From Hyphomicrobiales bacterium (GTDB lineage Bacteria; Pseudomonadota; Alphaproteobacteria; Rhizobiales; Rhizobiaceae), in contig UBUL01000001.1 in the NCBI GenBank assembly GCA_900468625.1, positions 354,440 to 418,439 of the forward strand: a stretch of 64,000 nt of DNA, in the 5' to 3' direction. The position numbers and the translations under genes were made by a program. Below are positions 1 through 10,990 of this stretch, piece after piece; the stretch's first letter is position 1, and each line of letters begins with the position of its first letter. The notes beneath the pieces were generated by a model. The model worked only from the letters and a program-made list of their open reading frames with translations. It did not search any database and was not told the DNA's origin.

Positions 1-1881
<1,881 letters not shown>

Positions 1882-1900
1882 CGGCAACTTTTACAGAGTT

Positions 1901-2026
1901 CCCCCTCACCCTACCCTCTCCCCGAGGGGAAAGAGGATTGTGCCATAAGGATCTTCTCCCCTTGGGGAGAAGGTGGATTTCGGTGATTGAGCAGAGCGAA
2001 ATCACCGAAAGACGGATGAGGGGGTT
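1901..2026. repeat. RIME-like palindromic intergenic element
   Basis: The pgm-glgX gap contains CCCCCTCACCC near the left end and GATGAGGGGG near the right end, with inner complementary arms CTCTCCCCGAGGGGA and TTCTCCCCTTGGGGAGAA. This is the layout of rhizobial intergenic mosaic elements. Relatives in this window lie at 53151-53306 and 61201-61312. It would fold into strong hairpins in RNA and may limit read-through from pgm into glgX. Confidence 0.7.
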
Positions 2027-2074
2027 ATCCAGGAACGACGGCAAATTGTATCGCCCTCGTTCCGGCGCCCGAAA

Positions 2075-4063
2075 ATGGAAAGCCCGCGAGACATGTCAGA
2101 ACCGACACCCCGATGCCTGGGCGCCACCCTCACCGACTCGGGCGTTGAATTTGCCGTCTGGTCCAGGAACGCCGAACGGATCGAATTGTGCCTGTTCGAT
2201 GCCGAAGGCCACAAGGAAATTTCGCGCCTGCCGCTCGCCCGCGATAGCGACGAACATCGCCTCTTTGTAAGAGGCTGCGGAGAGGGCACCCGCTACGGTC
2301 TGCGCGCCCACGGCACCTATGATCCCGATCGCGGCCTCTGGTTCGACCCTTCCAAACTGCTGGTCGATCCCTATGCCAGGGAAATAGACCGGCCGTTCCG
2401 CTATGACCCGCGTCTGGGCGTCTTCGGGGCCGACACACAGGATTTGATGCCGAAGGCGATCGTCTCGCGCGATATCGCCGTCAAGCCGGCCAAGCCTCTG
2501 TTTCAGCCCGGCGGCCTGATCTATGAAATCGCCGTGAGGCCCTTCACCATGCTGCATCCCGATGTGCCGGCGAAGCAGCGCGGCACGCTCGGCGCCCTCG
2601 CCCATCCGGTCATCATTGCGCATCTCAAGCGCCTGCAGATCGACGCCGTCGAGCTGATGCCGATCACGGCATGGATCGACGAACGGCATCTGCCGCCTCT
2701 CGGCCTCACCAACGGCTGGGGCTACAATCCCATCGCCTTCATGGCGCTCGATCCGCGTCTCGCTCCCGGCGGCATGAAGGAGCTGCGCGAGACGGTTGCT
2801 GCCCTCCACGCCGAAGGGATCGCCGTGATCCTCGATCTCGTCTTCAACCATACGGGCGAGAGCGACCGACAGGGGCCGACCCTGTCACTGCGCGGCCTCG
2901 ACAACCCCACCTATTTCCGCCATCTGCCTGACCAGCCCGGCACGCTCGTCAACGATACCGGCACGGGCAATACCATCGCTTGCGACCAGCCGGCGACGCG
3001 CAAGCTCATCATCGACAGCTTGCGCCACTTCGTCCGGAATGCTGGCATCGACGGCTTCCGCTTTGATCTCGCCACTGTGCTCGGCCGCAACGGCAAGGGC
3101 TTCGATCCGGAAAGCATGACGCTGCGCACCATGCTGGCGGACGAGGTGCTGCAGGATCGCATCATGATCGCCGAACCGTGGGACATCGGCCCTGGTGGCT
3201 ATCAGCTCGGAAATTTTCCCGCACCTTTCCTCGAATGGAACGACCGCGCCCGCGACGACCTGCGCCGCTTCTGGCGCGGCGATGCCGGTGTCGGCGATCT
3301 CGCGACCGTGCTTGCCGGCTCCTCTTCCGTCTTCGGCCGTGACGGGCGCACGCAGACGCGTAGCGTCAATTTCCTCGCAGCCCATGACGGCTTCACGCTG
3401 ATGGACCTCGTTTCCTACGAGAACAAGCACAATGACGCCAATGGCGAGGAAAATCGTGACGGCCACAACGAGAACTTCTCCTGGAACAACGGCATAGAAG
3501 GCAAGACAGACGATCCGTCGATCCAGCGCAAGCGCCGCGCCGATATCGAAGCCATGCTGTCGACGCTCTTTGCCACGCGCGGCACGATCATGCTGACCGC
3601 TGGCGACGAAGCCGCGCGCAGCCAGCAGGGCAACAACAATGCCTATTGCCAGGACAATGCCATCACCTGGATGGACTGGAAGTTGCTGGACGAGGAACTG
3701 ATCGGCCATACGGCATGGCTCGCCGCCCTGCGCCGCCGTTTCACCGCTTTTGACGATATGGACTTCTTCCGTGGCAATGGCGACGTGCTCTGGTTCTCAG
3801 GCGCGGGGGCGCCGATGGCGGTGCCGGATTGGGAGGCGCCGAGAGCGGTCGTTCTCGGCATGGCACTGCAAACGCGAGATCGCACTACGGGCCGATCAAC
3901 ACGGCTTGCCATAATCTTCAATCGCGCCGCAGACGAACGCCCAGTGACATTGCCCTCTTCTGAGAGCGGCGGCTGGTCTCTGCTGACGGCGGCAGGCGAG
4001 AATGCAGCCGGTGTGCAGATCTCCATTCCCGCCCGCTCCGTCGCCTTCCTTGTCGAAAACTGA
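2075..4063 (+). CDS. glgX: Glycogen debranching enzyme GlgX (isoamylase type, GH13)
   Basis: This 662-residue protein is a GlgX-type debranching enzyme, which hydrolyses alpha-1,6 branches of phosphorylase-limit glycogen. An N-terminal CBM48-like domain (roughly residues 10-110, 'GVEFAVWSRNAERIELCLFD') precedes the GH13 barrel. The catalytic set is visible: nucleophile Asp331 in 'GFRFDLA', acid/base Glu367 in 'AEPWDIG', and His437-Asp438 in 'AAHDG'. The start is uncertain: the ATG at 2075 has no clear ribosome site and the ATG at 2093 is also possible. It follows pgm after a repeat element, so it may have its own promoter or be a distal gene of the glg operon. Confidence 0.95.
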   Translation: MESPRDMSEPTPRCLGATLTDSGVEFAVWSRNAERIELCLFDAEGHKEISRLPLARDSDEHRLFVRGCGEGTRYGLRAHGTYDPDRGLWFDPSKLLVDPYAREIDRPFRYDPRLGVFGADTQDLMPKAIVSRDIAVKPAKPLFQPGGLIYEIAVRPFTMLHPDVPAKQRGTLGALAHPVIIAHLKRLQIDAVELMPITAWIDERHLPPLGLTNGWGYNPIAFMALDPRLAPGGMKELRETVAALHAEGIAVILDLVFNHTGESDRQGPTLSLRGLDNPTYFRHLPDQPGTLVNDTGTGNTIACDQPATRKLIIDSLRHFVRNAGIDGFRFDLATVLGRNGKGFDPESMTLRTMLADEVLQDRIMIAEPWDIGPGGYQLGNFPAPFLEWNDRARDDLRRFWRGDAGVGDLATVLAGSSSVFGRDGRTQTRSVNFLAAHDGFTLMDLVSYENKHNDANGEENRDGHNENFSWNNGIEGKTDDPSIQRKRRADIEAMLSTLFATRGTIMLTAGDEAARSQQGNNNAYCQDNAITWMDWKLLDEELIGHTAWLAALRRRFTAFDDMDFFRGNGDVLWFSGAGAPMAVPDWEAPRAVVLGMALQTRDRTTGRSTRLAIIFNRAADERPVTLPSSESGGWSLLTAAGENAAGVQISIPARSVAFLVEN

Positions 4064-4129
4064 TCGCGGTTGCACTTTCAGTCCCTATTCGCCAGAAAGG
4101 GTTTGACGACACAGACTGACGAGGATGGC

Positions 4130-4618
4130 ATGGCCGGCGAAATTTCGCTTGTTGAGATCATGAAACTAATTGGAACCGAGATCGGCGTTTCCGACTGGAT
4201 CGCAGTCGACCAAACCATGATCGACACCTTTGCCGATGCGACGCTCGATCACCAGTTCATCCACGTCGATCCCGAGCGCGCCAAGGCGGAAACGCCCTAT
4301 GGCGGCACCATCGCCCACGGCTTCCTGACGCTCTCGCTGCTCTCGGCAATGAACTACAGTGCCTTGCCGAAGATTCGCGAACAGACCTTGGGCATCAATT
4401 ACGGCTTCGAGAAGGTCCGTTTCATGTCGCCGGTCAAGTGCGGCGCGCAGGTACGCGGGCGTTTTACGCTCGCCGAAACCCGGCTGCGCGGCGCCAACAT
4501 GCTGATGCTGACCTACGACGTGACCGTCGAAATCGAAAACGAGCGCAAGCCGGCGATGACCGCGACATGGACGACCATATCGCAGTTCGATCCGAAGGAT
4601 CGGCCGGACGCGGGTTAA
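4130..4618 (+). CDS. MaoC family dehydratase, NodN-like
   Basis: This is a hot-dog-fold hydratase of 162 residues, close in size and pattern to rhizobial NodN and to PhaJ-type (R)-enoyl-CoA hydratases. The hydratase-2 signature is seen as 'DATLDHQFIHVDPERA' followed by 'GGTIAHGFLTLSLLS'; the Asp and His in the first part are the expected catalytic dyad. I prefer the ATG at 4130, preceded by GACGAGG, over an in-frame ATG at 4070 that would add 20 residues with no family counterpart. The substrate is unknown. NodN of nodulation clusters is a paralogue, and no nod genes occur here. The stop codon overlaps the stop of soxG on the other strand. Confidence 0.85.
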   Translation: MAGEISLVEIMKLIGTEIGVSDWIAVDQTMIDTFADATLDHQFIHVDPERAKAETPYGGTIAHGFLTLSLLSAMNYSALPKIREQTLGINYGFEKVRFMSPVKCGAQVRGRFTLAETRLRGANMLMLTYDVTVEIENERKPAMTATWTTISQFDPKDRPDAG

Positions 4619-5163
4619 AGCCCCGCATCCTCCGCACCCTCAGCCAGCAGGCCGAAAGCGTAGTCGGAGAAGGAACGCCAGACTTCGACGCGGAAGGTTT
4701 CCTCATCGAGCCGCAGCACCACGACTTCGGCCTTGCCAAGAAGCGTGCGCGAACAGGCGCCAACGGGAAATGCGCTCAACGAAACGTCCTGCGGGCAGCC
4801 GGCGGCAAGCGTCGCTTCAGCACCGGGGCCGGACACGATGACGGCAGTATTGCGGTGCGAGACATCGGTCGCCGAATGCAGCACCTCAGACAATGTGGCC
4901 TGACCGACCAGCTCGGCACCGTTTTCATCGATGACGAGCCATTCGTCCGGGCCAAGCCACAGGGCATGACGACCATTGGCACTGGCCGACGTCTTCGGCC
5001 GGGTCGGCAGCTGCAGGCCGAGCGCCAGCGAAAGACCGCCGACCGAATCGGCCGGCGCGCGCAGCGAAATGCGGCTTGCGGGTGCTGCGGGCGTCAACCG
5101 GACGGTGGCAGAACCGCCGTGGCGGCCGGCGAGCGGCAGTTTGCGGGTAGCGAGATCAGCCAT
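4615..5163 (-). CDS. soxG: Sarcosine oxidase gamma subunit
   Basis: This 182-residue protein is the last gene of the sarcosine oxidase operon. The gamma subunit completes the alpha-beta-gamma-delta enzyme. The sequence has the expected GcvT-like core ('LWLGPDEWLVID', 'RNTAVIVSGPGAEATLAAGCPQD'). The start was set at the ATG at 5163, which overlaps the end of soxA by eight bases; an upstream in-frame start at 5187 would lie deep inside soxA. Translational coupling to soxA is likely. The 3' end overlaps the convergent MaoC gene through a shared TTAA. Confidence 0.92.
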   Translation of the reverse strand: MADLATRKLPLAGRHGGSATVRLTPAAPASRISLRAPADSVGGLSLALGLQLPTRPKTSASANGRHALWLGPDEWLVIDENGAELVGQATLSEVLHSATDVSHRNTAVIVSGPGAEATLAAGCPQDVSLSAFPVGACSRTLLGKAEVVVLRLDEETFRVEVWRSFSDYAFGLLAEGAEDAGL

Positions 5164-8152
5164 TGATCCGGCCTCCTTCCTTGTCAAAGAACACCAGATC
5201 CGTCACCTCGACTGATATCGTCTTGTCGGGCATCGGCACATAGAGCGTCTTGCCCATGCGCTCGCGCCCGCCGGCAACCAGCGCGAAGGCGATGGAGCGG
5301 CCGAGATTTTCGGACCAGTAGGCCGAAGTGACATGGCCGAGCATGGTCATCGGTTTCGGCTCATTGGGATCGGCGACGATCTGCGCGCCTTCCTCCAGCA
5401 CCATCTTCGGATCGCGGGTGACGAGACCGACGAGCTGCTTGCGCCCTTCCTTGACCAGATCCGGCCGCTTCAGGCCGCGAATACCGACGAAATCGGTCTT
5501 CTTCTTGGAAACGGCCCAAGCAAGACCGGCATCCTCGGGCGTGACCGTGCCGTCGGTATCCTGGCCGACGATGATGTAGCCCTTCTCGGCGCGAAGAACG
5601 TGCATGGTCTCCGTGCCGTAGGCGCAGGCGCCCAGCGGTTCGGCGCGAGCCCAGACGGCTTCCCATACCGACTGGCCGTAGTCGGCCGGTACGTTGATTT
5701 CGTAGCCGACTTCACCGGTGAAGGAGACGCGAAACAGCCGTGCCGGCACGCCGCAGACCTTGCACTCGGCCACGCTCATATGCGGGAAGGCTTCGTTGGA
5801 CAAATCCTGGCCCTCGACGAGCGGCTCGATGATCTCGCGCGCCTTCGGCCCCTGCACGGCGATAACAGCCCATTGCTCGGTAGTCGAGGTCAGCCAGACC
5901 TTCAGATGCGGGAACTCGGTCTGCAGATAGTCTTCCATATGATGCAGCACGCGCGGCGCGCCGCCGGTCGTGGTGGTCACATGGAAACGATCCTCGGCCA
6001 GGCGTCCGACGACGCCGTCGTCATAAACGAAACCGTCCTCGCGGGTCATGATGCCGTAGCGGCACCGGCCGGGCTTCAGCGTATCCCAGGCATTGGTGTA
6101 GATCAAATTCAGGAACTCGGCCGCATCCGGCCCGACCACTTCGATCTTGCCGAGCGTCGAGGCATCGAACACGCCGGCCACGTCGCGCGCCGTGCGGCAC
6201 TCGCGATTGACGGCCTGATGCATGGTCTCTCCGGCGCGCGGATAGAACCAGGCGCGCTTCCAGTTGCCGACATCTTCGAAGATGGCCCCATGCGCCTCTT
6301 CCCAGGCATGCATCGGCGTCTTGCGGGCGGGATCGAAGAGAGCCCCGCGCGAATGGCTGATCAGCGTGCCGTAGGTGACGGGCGTATAGGGCGCGCGGAA
6401 GGTGGTAAGACCGACCTGCGGAATATCCTTGCCGAGCATTTCGGCAGCGATCGCCAGCCCGTGCATGTTGGAAAGCTTGCCCTGGTCGGACGCCATGCCG
6501 TTGGTGGTGAAACGCTTGATATGCTCGATGGAATGCATGCCTTCGCGCACGGCGAGGCGGATATCCTTGGCGCAGACATCATGCTGGAAATCGACGAACG
6601 CTTTCGCATTCGTGTCGGGTCCGGCGCCTTCGGCGGCACCGATCATGCCGCCGGTCCATTCGAAAGCCTGCTCGGCCTGGAGCTGGATCTTCTCGCCGCC
6701 ATTGGTGCTTCCGGTGGCGCGCGCCATCAGCTCGCCAGCGGCAAGCGATTCCTCGATCGCGGCCTGCAGGCCATCCGTGCCGTTGCACGCACCGACCGAA
6801 AGGCAATCCTGAACATAGGTGCCCGGCAGGAAGCGTTGCTTCTCGGCATCGAATTTCAGCTTGCCGCGCGATTGTGAAAAGAGATGAACGGAAGGCGTCC
6901 ATCCTGCCGAAACCAGCAGCGCGTCGATCGCAATTTTGCGCTTGGCGGAACTGCCGTTGCGAGAAACCGTCATGGAGGAGACGCGCAGCTTGCCTGATGT
7001 ATCGACGACGGCATAGTCGGTCATCACCTCGATGCCGAGCCGCTTCGCCTCGGCGAGCACGGCCTCGCCGGGCCGCGCGCGGCTGTCGACGATGGCGGCA
7101 ACGGAAACGCCGGCGCGCTTGAGGTCGAAAGCGGCCTCGTAGGCCGAATCATGCGCCGTATAGACGCCGATCTTCGCGCCGACGGCAACGCCATAATGGT
7201 TGAGATAGGCGCGCGCGGCAGAGGCGAGCATGATGCCCGGACGGTCGTTGTTCGGAAACACCATGTGGCGTTCGATGGCGCCTGTCGCCAGGATGGCCCG
7301 CTTGGCGCGGACCTGCCACAGGCGTTCGCGCGGCAGATCGCGGTCCGGCCTTGCCAGATGGTCGGTCACCCGTTCGGCAAGACCGAAGAAATTGTGATTG
7401 TAGTAGCCGAAGGCGGTCGTGCGGGTCAGTACCTGCACGTTCGCCATTGCCGTGAGCTTGGCGAGGATAGCCTGCGCCCAGTCATAGCCCCCGACGCCGT
7501 CGATCTTGATGCCGGTGTCGAAACGCAGCGCGCCGCCGACTTCCGGCTGCTCGTCGCAGAGGATGACCTTGGCGCCAGTTTCGGCAGCGGCGAGTGCTGC
7601 GGAAAGGCCGGCAATGCCGGCACCGACGACAAGCACGTCGCAATGGGCGTAACGGCTGGCATAGTGATCCGGATCCTCTTCCGTCGGCGCGACGCCGAGG
7701 CCGGCGGCACGGCGGATGAAGGGCTCGTAAATGTGCTTCCAGGCCGACTTCGGCCACATGAAGGTCTTGTAATAGAAGCCGGCGGCAAAGAACGGTGACA
7801 TCAGATTGTTGACGCCGCCGATATCGAAGGCGAGCGACGGCCAGCGGTTCTGCGACTGAGCCTTCATGCCGTCGAAGACCTCCTGCACGCTGGCACGCAC
7901 GTTCGGCTGCCGCCGCGCCGCATCGCGGGAGATATCGAGCAGTGCATTCGGCTCTTCGGCTCCCGCCGACAGGATGCCGCGCGGACGGTGGTACTTGAAG
8001 GACCGGCCGACGAGATGGACGCCGTTGGCAAGCAGCGCCGAGGCGACGGTATCGCCTTCGAGCGCGGTATAGGTCTTGCCGTCAAAAGTGAAGCGAGCGG
8101 TTCTGGCCGGCGTCAGACGACCCTTGCCCGCGATACGATTGGCGCCGCTCAT
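5156..8152 (-). CDS. soxA: Sarcosine oxidase alpha subunit
   Basis: This 998-residue subunit binds NAD+ and tetrahydrofolate. The heterotetramer oxidises sarcosine (N-methylglycine) to glycine and passes the methyl carbon to folate, as in glycine betaine breakdown. In order, it has an N-terminal ferredoxin-like domain (about 20-100, 'TALEGDTVASALLANG'), a Rossmann dinucleotide domain with 'GAGIAG' at 177-182, and a C-terminal aminomethyltransferase-like half (about 600-998, 'MHVLRAEKGYIIVGQDTDGT'). The length is typical. Its ATG overlaps the soxD stop as ATGA, so translation is coupled. These sox genes are not the thiosulfate-oxidising Sox system. Confidence 0.97.
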   Translation of the reverse strand: MSGANRIAGKGRLTPARTARFTFDGKTYTALEGDTVASALLANGVHLVGRSFKYHRPRGILSAGAEEPNALLDISRDAARRQPNVRASVQEVFDGMKAQSQNRWPSLAFDIGGVNNLMSPFFAAGFYYKTFMWPKSAWKHIYEPFIRRAAGLGVAPTEEDPDHYASRYAHCDVLVVGAGIAGLSAALAAAETGAKVILCDEQPEVGGALRFDTGIKIDGVGGYDWAQAILAKLTAMANVQVLTRTTAFGYYNHNFFGLAERVTDHLARPDRDLPRERLWQVRAKRAILATGAIERHMVFPNNDRPGIMLASAARAYLNHYGVAVGAKIGVYTAHDSAYEAAFDLKRAGVSVAAIVDSRARPGEAVLAEAKRLGIEVMTDYAVVDTSGKLRVSSMTVSRNGSSAKRKIAIDALLVSAGWTPSVHLFSQSRGKLKFDAEKQRFLPGTYVQDCLSVGACNGTDGLQAAIEESLAAGELMARATGSTNGGEKIQLQAEQAFEWTGGMIGAAEGAGPDTNAKAFVDFQHDVCAKDIRLAVREGMHSIEHIKRFTTNGMASDQGKLSNMHGLAIAAEMLGKDIPQVGLTTFRAPYTPVTYGTLISHSRGALFDPARKTPMHAWEEAHGAIFEDVGNWKRAWFYPRAGETMHQAVNRECRTARDVAGVFDASTLGKIEVVGPDAAEFLNLIYTNAWDTLKPGRCRYGIMTREDGFVYDDGVVGRLAEDRFHVTTTTGGAPRVLHHMEDYLQTEFPHLKVWLTSTTEQWAVIAVQGPKAREIIEPLVEGQDLSNEAFPHMSVAECKVCGVPARLFRVSFTGEVGYEINVPADYGQSVWEAVWARAEPLGACAYGTETMHVLRAEKGYIIVGQDTDGTVTPEDAGLAWAVSKKKTDFVGIRGLKRPDLVKEGRKQLVGLVTRDPKMVLEEGAQIVADPNEPKPMTMLGHVTSAYWSENLGRSIAFALVAGGRERMGKTLYVPMPDKTISVEVTDLVFFDKEGGRING

Positions 8153-8514
8153 TCAGCAAATCCCTCTGTTCTTATCGTCTGTTCTTGTTCGTTCTGATGC
8201 TGTGCCGCCGGCTCGGAAGTGCGCGGCAGCAACGTCGCCGGATCCGGCTTCGGCTCGCCGGCCTTGTAGGTTCGGTAGAAGTGATCGCTCACCGTATCGC
8301 GCGCCGCATTGAAGAAGCGGCCGCAGCCATGGATGTGCCGCCAGCGCTCGAAGATCAGCCCCTTCGGATTGTCGCGCAGGAAGAAATATTCCTCGAATTC
8401 TTCGTCCGAGATCCCGGCAATATTGGCCGGCCGCACGATATGCGCATCACCGGCGTTGCGGAATTCGAGTTCCGAACGCTCTTCCTCGCAATAGGGGCAG
8501 TAAATCAGCAGCAT
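8149..8514 (-). CDS. soxD: Sarcosine oxidase delta subunit
   Basis: This small 121-residue subunit carries the structural zinc site of heterotetrameric sarcosine oxidase. The zinc ligands are visible as Cys6 and Cys9 ('CPYC') with His60 and Cys64 ('HIHGCGRFFN'). Its stop overlaps the soxA start by four bases (ATGA). It sits after a small gene inserted between it and soxB, whereas soxB and soxD are usually adjacent. The C-terminal 25 residues are hydrophilic and probably disordered. Confidence 0.95.
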   Translation of the reverse strand: MLLIYCPYCEEERSELEFRNAGDAHIVRPANIAGISDEEFEEYFFLRDNPKGLIFERWRHIHGCGRFFNAARDTVSDHFYRTYKAGEPKPDPATLLPRTSEPAAQHQNEQEQTIRTEGFAE

Positions 8515-8529
8515 CGTTTTCTACCTGTG

Positions 8530-8949
8530 TTAAAGCTCCGAGCCTGTAAGGCTTGTGCCGGGAGGCTGCGCGCAGAGCCGCCGTCCCATGGTGACGAAAG
8601 GTGTTATGCGCTTCAGCAGCGCCTCCAGCGATCCGTAGGGTTTCAGCACATTGGTCATTCCTATATTGACCAGACTCATACCCAGGAGATCCGTATCGAG
8701 CACGAAAGCTCTCGTCGCCTCGGGCGTCTGGTCCGGCACGAAATAGACCGACGGCTTGTTCAGCACCTTGGCGCAGGCAATCACGCCGCTTTCGGCCACG
8801 AAGGGCCAGTCGGCCTCATCCTTTGCCTTGTGGATCACCTGCATGCGAAAATCCTCAGCCCCCGGGACAAGATCGCTGACTTCGGCCGCGATCGTTCCAG
8901 TCGGCAGGGAAAGCCCTGCCGCAAGAACGATCCCGACCGCCGCCGGCAT
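8530..8949 (-). CDS. Predicted secreted DUF2511/YebY-like protein inside the sox operon
   Basis: This 139-residue protein has an N-terminal hydrophobic stretch (about residues 1-21, ending 'IAAE') that looks like a signal peptide. The mature part has two cysteines, Cys59 and Cys126, placed to form a disulfide. The pattern 'DWPFVAESGVIACAKV...SVYFVPD...TPFVTMGRRLC' resembles the DUF2511 family (E. coli YebY), also periplasmic with two cysteines at like positions; this similarity is from memory. Its ATG overlaps the soxB stop as TGATG, so it is translationally coupled to soxB and belongs to the operon. Its role with a cytoplasmic flavoenzyme is unknown. Confidence 0.7.
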   Translation of the reverse strand: MPAAVGIVLAAGLSLPTGTIAAEVSDLVPGAEDFRMQVIHKAKDEADWPFVAESGVIACAKVLNKPSVYFVPDQTPEATRAFVLDTDLLGMSLVNIGMTNVLKPYGSLEALLKRITPFVTMGRRLCAQPPGTSLTGSEL

Positions 8950-10202
8950 CAGTGCGCCACGGCGGCTGCCGCCGCCTCATCGATCAGTCGGCCTGTGCGG
9001 AAGCGATCCAGCGTCAGGCCGGCATTGAACCGGTGCGGCTCGTCGCGGGCGATGAGATGGGCAAAGAGATTGGCCGAACCCGGCGTCGCCTTGAAGCCAC
9101 CTGTGCCCCAGCCGCAATTGACATAGAGCCCCGGCACCGGCGTCTTCGACTGGATCGCCGAGCGGTCCGGCGTGTTGTCGACGATGCCGCCCCAGGAGCG
9201 CATCATCTTCACGCGGCGGAACATCGGGAAGAGCTCGCAGATCGCATCCAGCGTATGGGTGATGATCTGCAGGCCGCCGGTCTGGCTGTAGGAATTATAC
9301 TGGTCCGTACCCGCGCCGATGACGAGCTCGCCCTTGTCGGACTGCGAGATATAGGCATGCACCGTGTTCGACATGACGACGCAGGGGAAGATCGGCTTCA
9401 GCGGTTCGGAGACCAGCGCCTGCAGCGGGCTCGATTGCAGCGGCACGCGCACGCCGGCCATCTGCATGACGACTGTGGTATGGCCGGCTGCGGAAACGCC
9501 GACCTTCTTGGCGCCGATGAAGCCCTTGCTCGTGTCGACGCCGGTGACGCGGCCGTCCGGCCCGCGGCGGATGCCGGTCACTTCGCAATTCTGGATGATA
9601 TGCACGCCGCGATCGGAAGCGGCGCGGGCAAAGCCCCAGGCAACGGCATCGTGGCGCGCCGTGCCGCCGCGCCGCTGCAGGGCCGCGCCGTTGATCGGAT
9701 AGCGGGCGGTCTTGGAAATATCGAGCGGCGGACAGTAGGCCTTGGCCTGCTCGGGCGTCAGCCATTCATTGTCGATACCGTAGAGACGATTGGCATGGAT
9801 ATGCCGCTTGAATGACTGCTGATCGTGCACATTGTGCGACAGCATCATCACGCCGCGCGGCGAATACATGACATTGTAGTTGAGATCCTGAGACAGCCCT
9901 TCCCAGAGCTTCATCGAATGCTCGTAGATGTGCATGCTCTCTTCGTAGAGATAGTTCGAGCGGATGATGGTCGTGTTGCGGCCTGTGTTGCCGCCGCCGA
10001 GCCAGCCCTTCTCGATCACCGCGACATTGGTGATGCCATGCTCCTTGGCGAGGTAATAGGCCGCACCCAGGCCATGACCGCCGGCGCCGACGATGATGAC
10101 GTCATACTCCTTGCGCGGCTCCGGCGAGGTCCACTGAGCCTCCCAGCCCTTGTGAGCCCGCATCGCTTCCCTTGCCACGGCAAAACCCGAGTATTTACGC
10201 AT
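8949..10202 (-). CDS. soxB: Sarcosine oxidase beta subunit
   Basis: This 417-residue catalytic flavoprotein is of the DAO/MSOX fold. The FAD-binding motif 'VIIVGAGGHGLGAAYYL' is at about residues 35-52. 'RRGGTARHDAVAWG' contains His184, the residue expected to carry covalent FMN in this subunit. It is the first gene of the operon. The ATG at 10202 is preceded by AAGGAG ten bases upstream. The roughly 160 bases to the next gene should hold the operon promoter. Confidence 0.97.
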   Translation of the reverse strand: MRKYSGFAVAREAMRAHKGWEAQWTSPEPRKEYDVIIVGAGGHGLGAAYYLAKEHGITNVAVIEKGWLGGGNTGRNTTIIRSNYLYEESMHIYEHSMKLWEGLSQDLNYNVMYSPRGVMMLSHNVHDQQSFKRHIHANRLYGIDNEWLTPEQAKAYCPPLDISKTARYPINGAALQRRGGTARHDAVAWGFARAASDRGVHIIQNCEVTGIRRGPDGRVTGVDTSKGFIGAKKVGVSAAGHTTVVMQMAGVRVPLQSSPLQALVSEPLKPIFPCVVMSNTVHAYISQSDKGELVIGAGTDQYNSYSQTGGLQIITHTLDAICELFPMFRRVKMMRSWGGIVDNTPDRSAIQSKTPVPGLYVNCGWGTGGFKATPGSANLFAHLIARDEPHRFNAGLTLDRFRTGRLIDEAAAAAVAH

Positions 10203-10363
10203 TCGCCCTCAACTCCTTCAGGCAAGACGTCCTTTTTCTGGGTCATACAAATCGCAAATCGAAAACCGACACAACGGCTCTTTTGCGACGCATTCAGGAC
10301 CGTCTTTCGACACGGTTAAAATTGCCATGCAGTAAAGTCATCGGCTCATTGCCATCAGCAGAT

Positions 10364-10642
10364 CTATTTGCGTCGCAGATGGCAGACCTTCACTCGACCA
10401 CCATGGCCGTCCTTGCGCCAGACGCATCCTTCGTTCCGCGGCTTTCCCTTGTAAAGATAGATCTTCGCACGATGTTTGCTGTCAAAAGTCTGGTTCGAAA
10501 AATCGTGGCCACCGACCCGGACGTTCTTGCCGAAGCGCACTTCGCCGGCTGCGGCTGTTCCAAACGCCGCGGCAAGAACGAAAAGGGCAAGCACGGGCAC
10601 CGCAAGCAACCTCGCAGCGACAGCGAAATCGGGCGATTTCAT
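10364..10642 (-). CDS. Small secreted basic protein, function unknown
   Basis: This 92-residue reading frame has a clear ribosome site (GGGGGAG, eight bases before the ATG at 10642) and a classical signal peptide (hydrophobic core about residues 11-31, 'FGTAAAGE' cleavage region). The mature part is about 60 residues, rich in Lys and Arg, with two cysteines at 73 and 87 that could pair. The frame stays open upstream to 10771, but those residues have no good start. I do not recognise the family. The gene is monocistronic, on the same strand as soxB and upstream of it. Confidence 0.6.
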   Translation of the reverse strand: MKSPDFAVAARLLAVPVLALFVLAAAFGTAAAGEVRFGKNVRVGGHDFSNQTFDSKHRAKIYLYKGKPRNEGCVWRKDGHGGRVKVCHLRRK

Positions 10643-10990
10643 GAAGCGGCTCCCCCTGGCTTCAGACAACTGCTCGAACGGCGCAATCGCCGTGACACAC
10701 GAAACGACGGTGATCAGAAATACTCTCATAAGCATGTCAATGTCGCAAAAAATCGACCCGCGAACCCTCATTCAACAGCTTCGATGACTCGTCGCAGGCA
10801 TCTGCGGCCCAATTCAACCCTCGACAACTAGCTTTTTCCTCTGCAAACTCACGATCTGGCTAGACTTTGACAAACCGATCTGTTATCCCGCCTACCAATC
10901 GCAAGGCTGCGGCTGCGCGAACGTTATATTTTTGCCTCCAGGCGTTGCCGTCGCCGCTGGCATCAACCAAACCAAAGGAACGTGATTCTC
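10643..10990. other. Intergenic region upstream of rpsU
   Basis: About 340 bases lie between the divergent small secreted-protein gene and rpsU. I see no supportable gene, repeat or structured RNA. Both promoters should be here, and an AAAGGA ribosome site lies just before rpsU. Confidence 0.5.

Noticed and set aside
4130-4618. The NodN-like gene as evidence of a symbiosis island
   Set aside because: No other nodulation gene, transposase or composition change is near. MaoC hydratases of this form are chromosomal in many rhizobia.
5333-6877. A 514-codon plus-strand frame opposite soxA
   Set aside because: soxA on the minus strand shows clear domains and motifs throughout, and the opposing translation has none.
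4615-10202. The sox genes as a sulfur-oxidation (Sox) cluster
   Set aside because: The motifs are those of heterotetrameric sarcosine oxidase: GcvT-like alpha, covalent-flavin beta and zinc-binding delta subunits. No thiosulfate-oxidising components are present.
10643-10771. N-terminal extension of the small secreted protein
   Set aside because: The ATG at 10642 has a strong ribosome site and begins a proper signal peptide; the extension would put a second hydrophobic segment in front of it.
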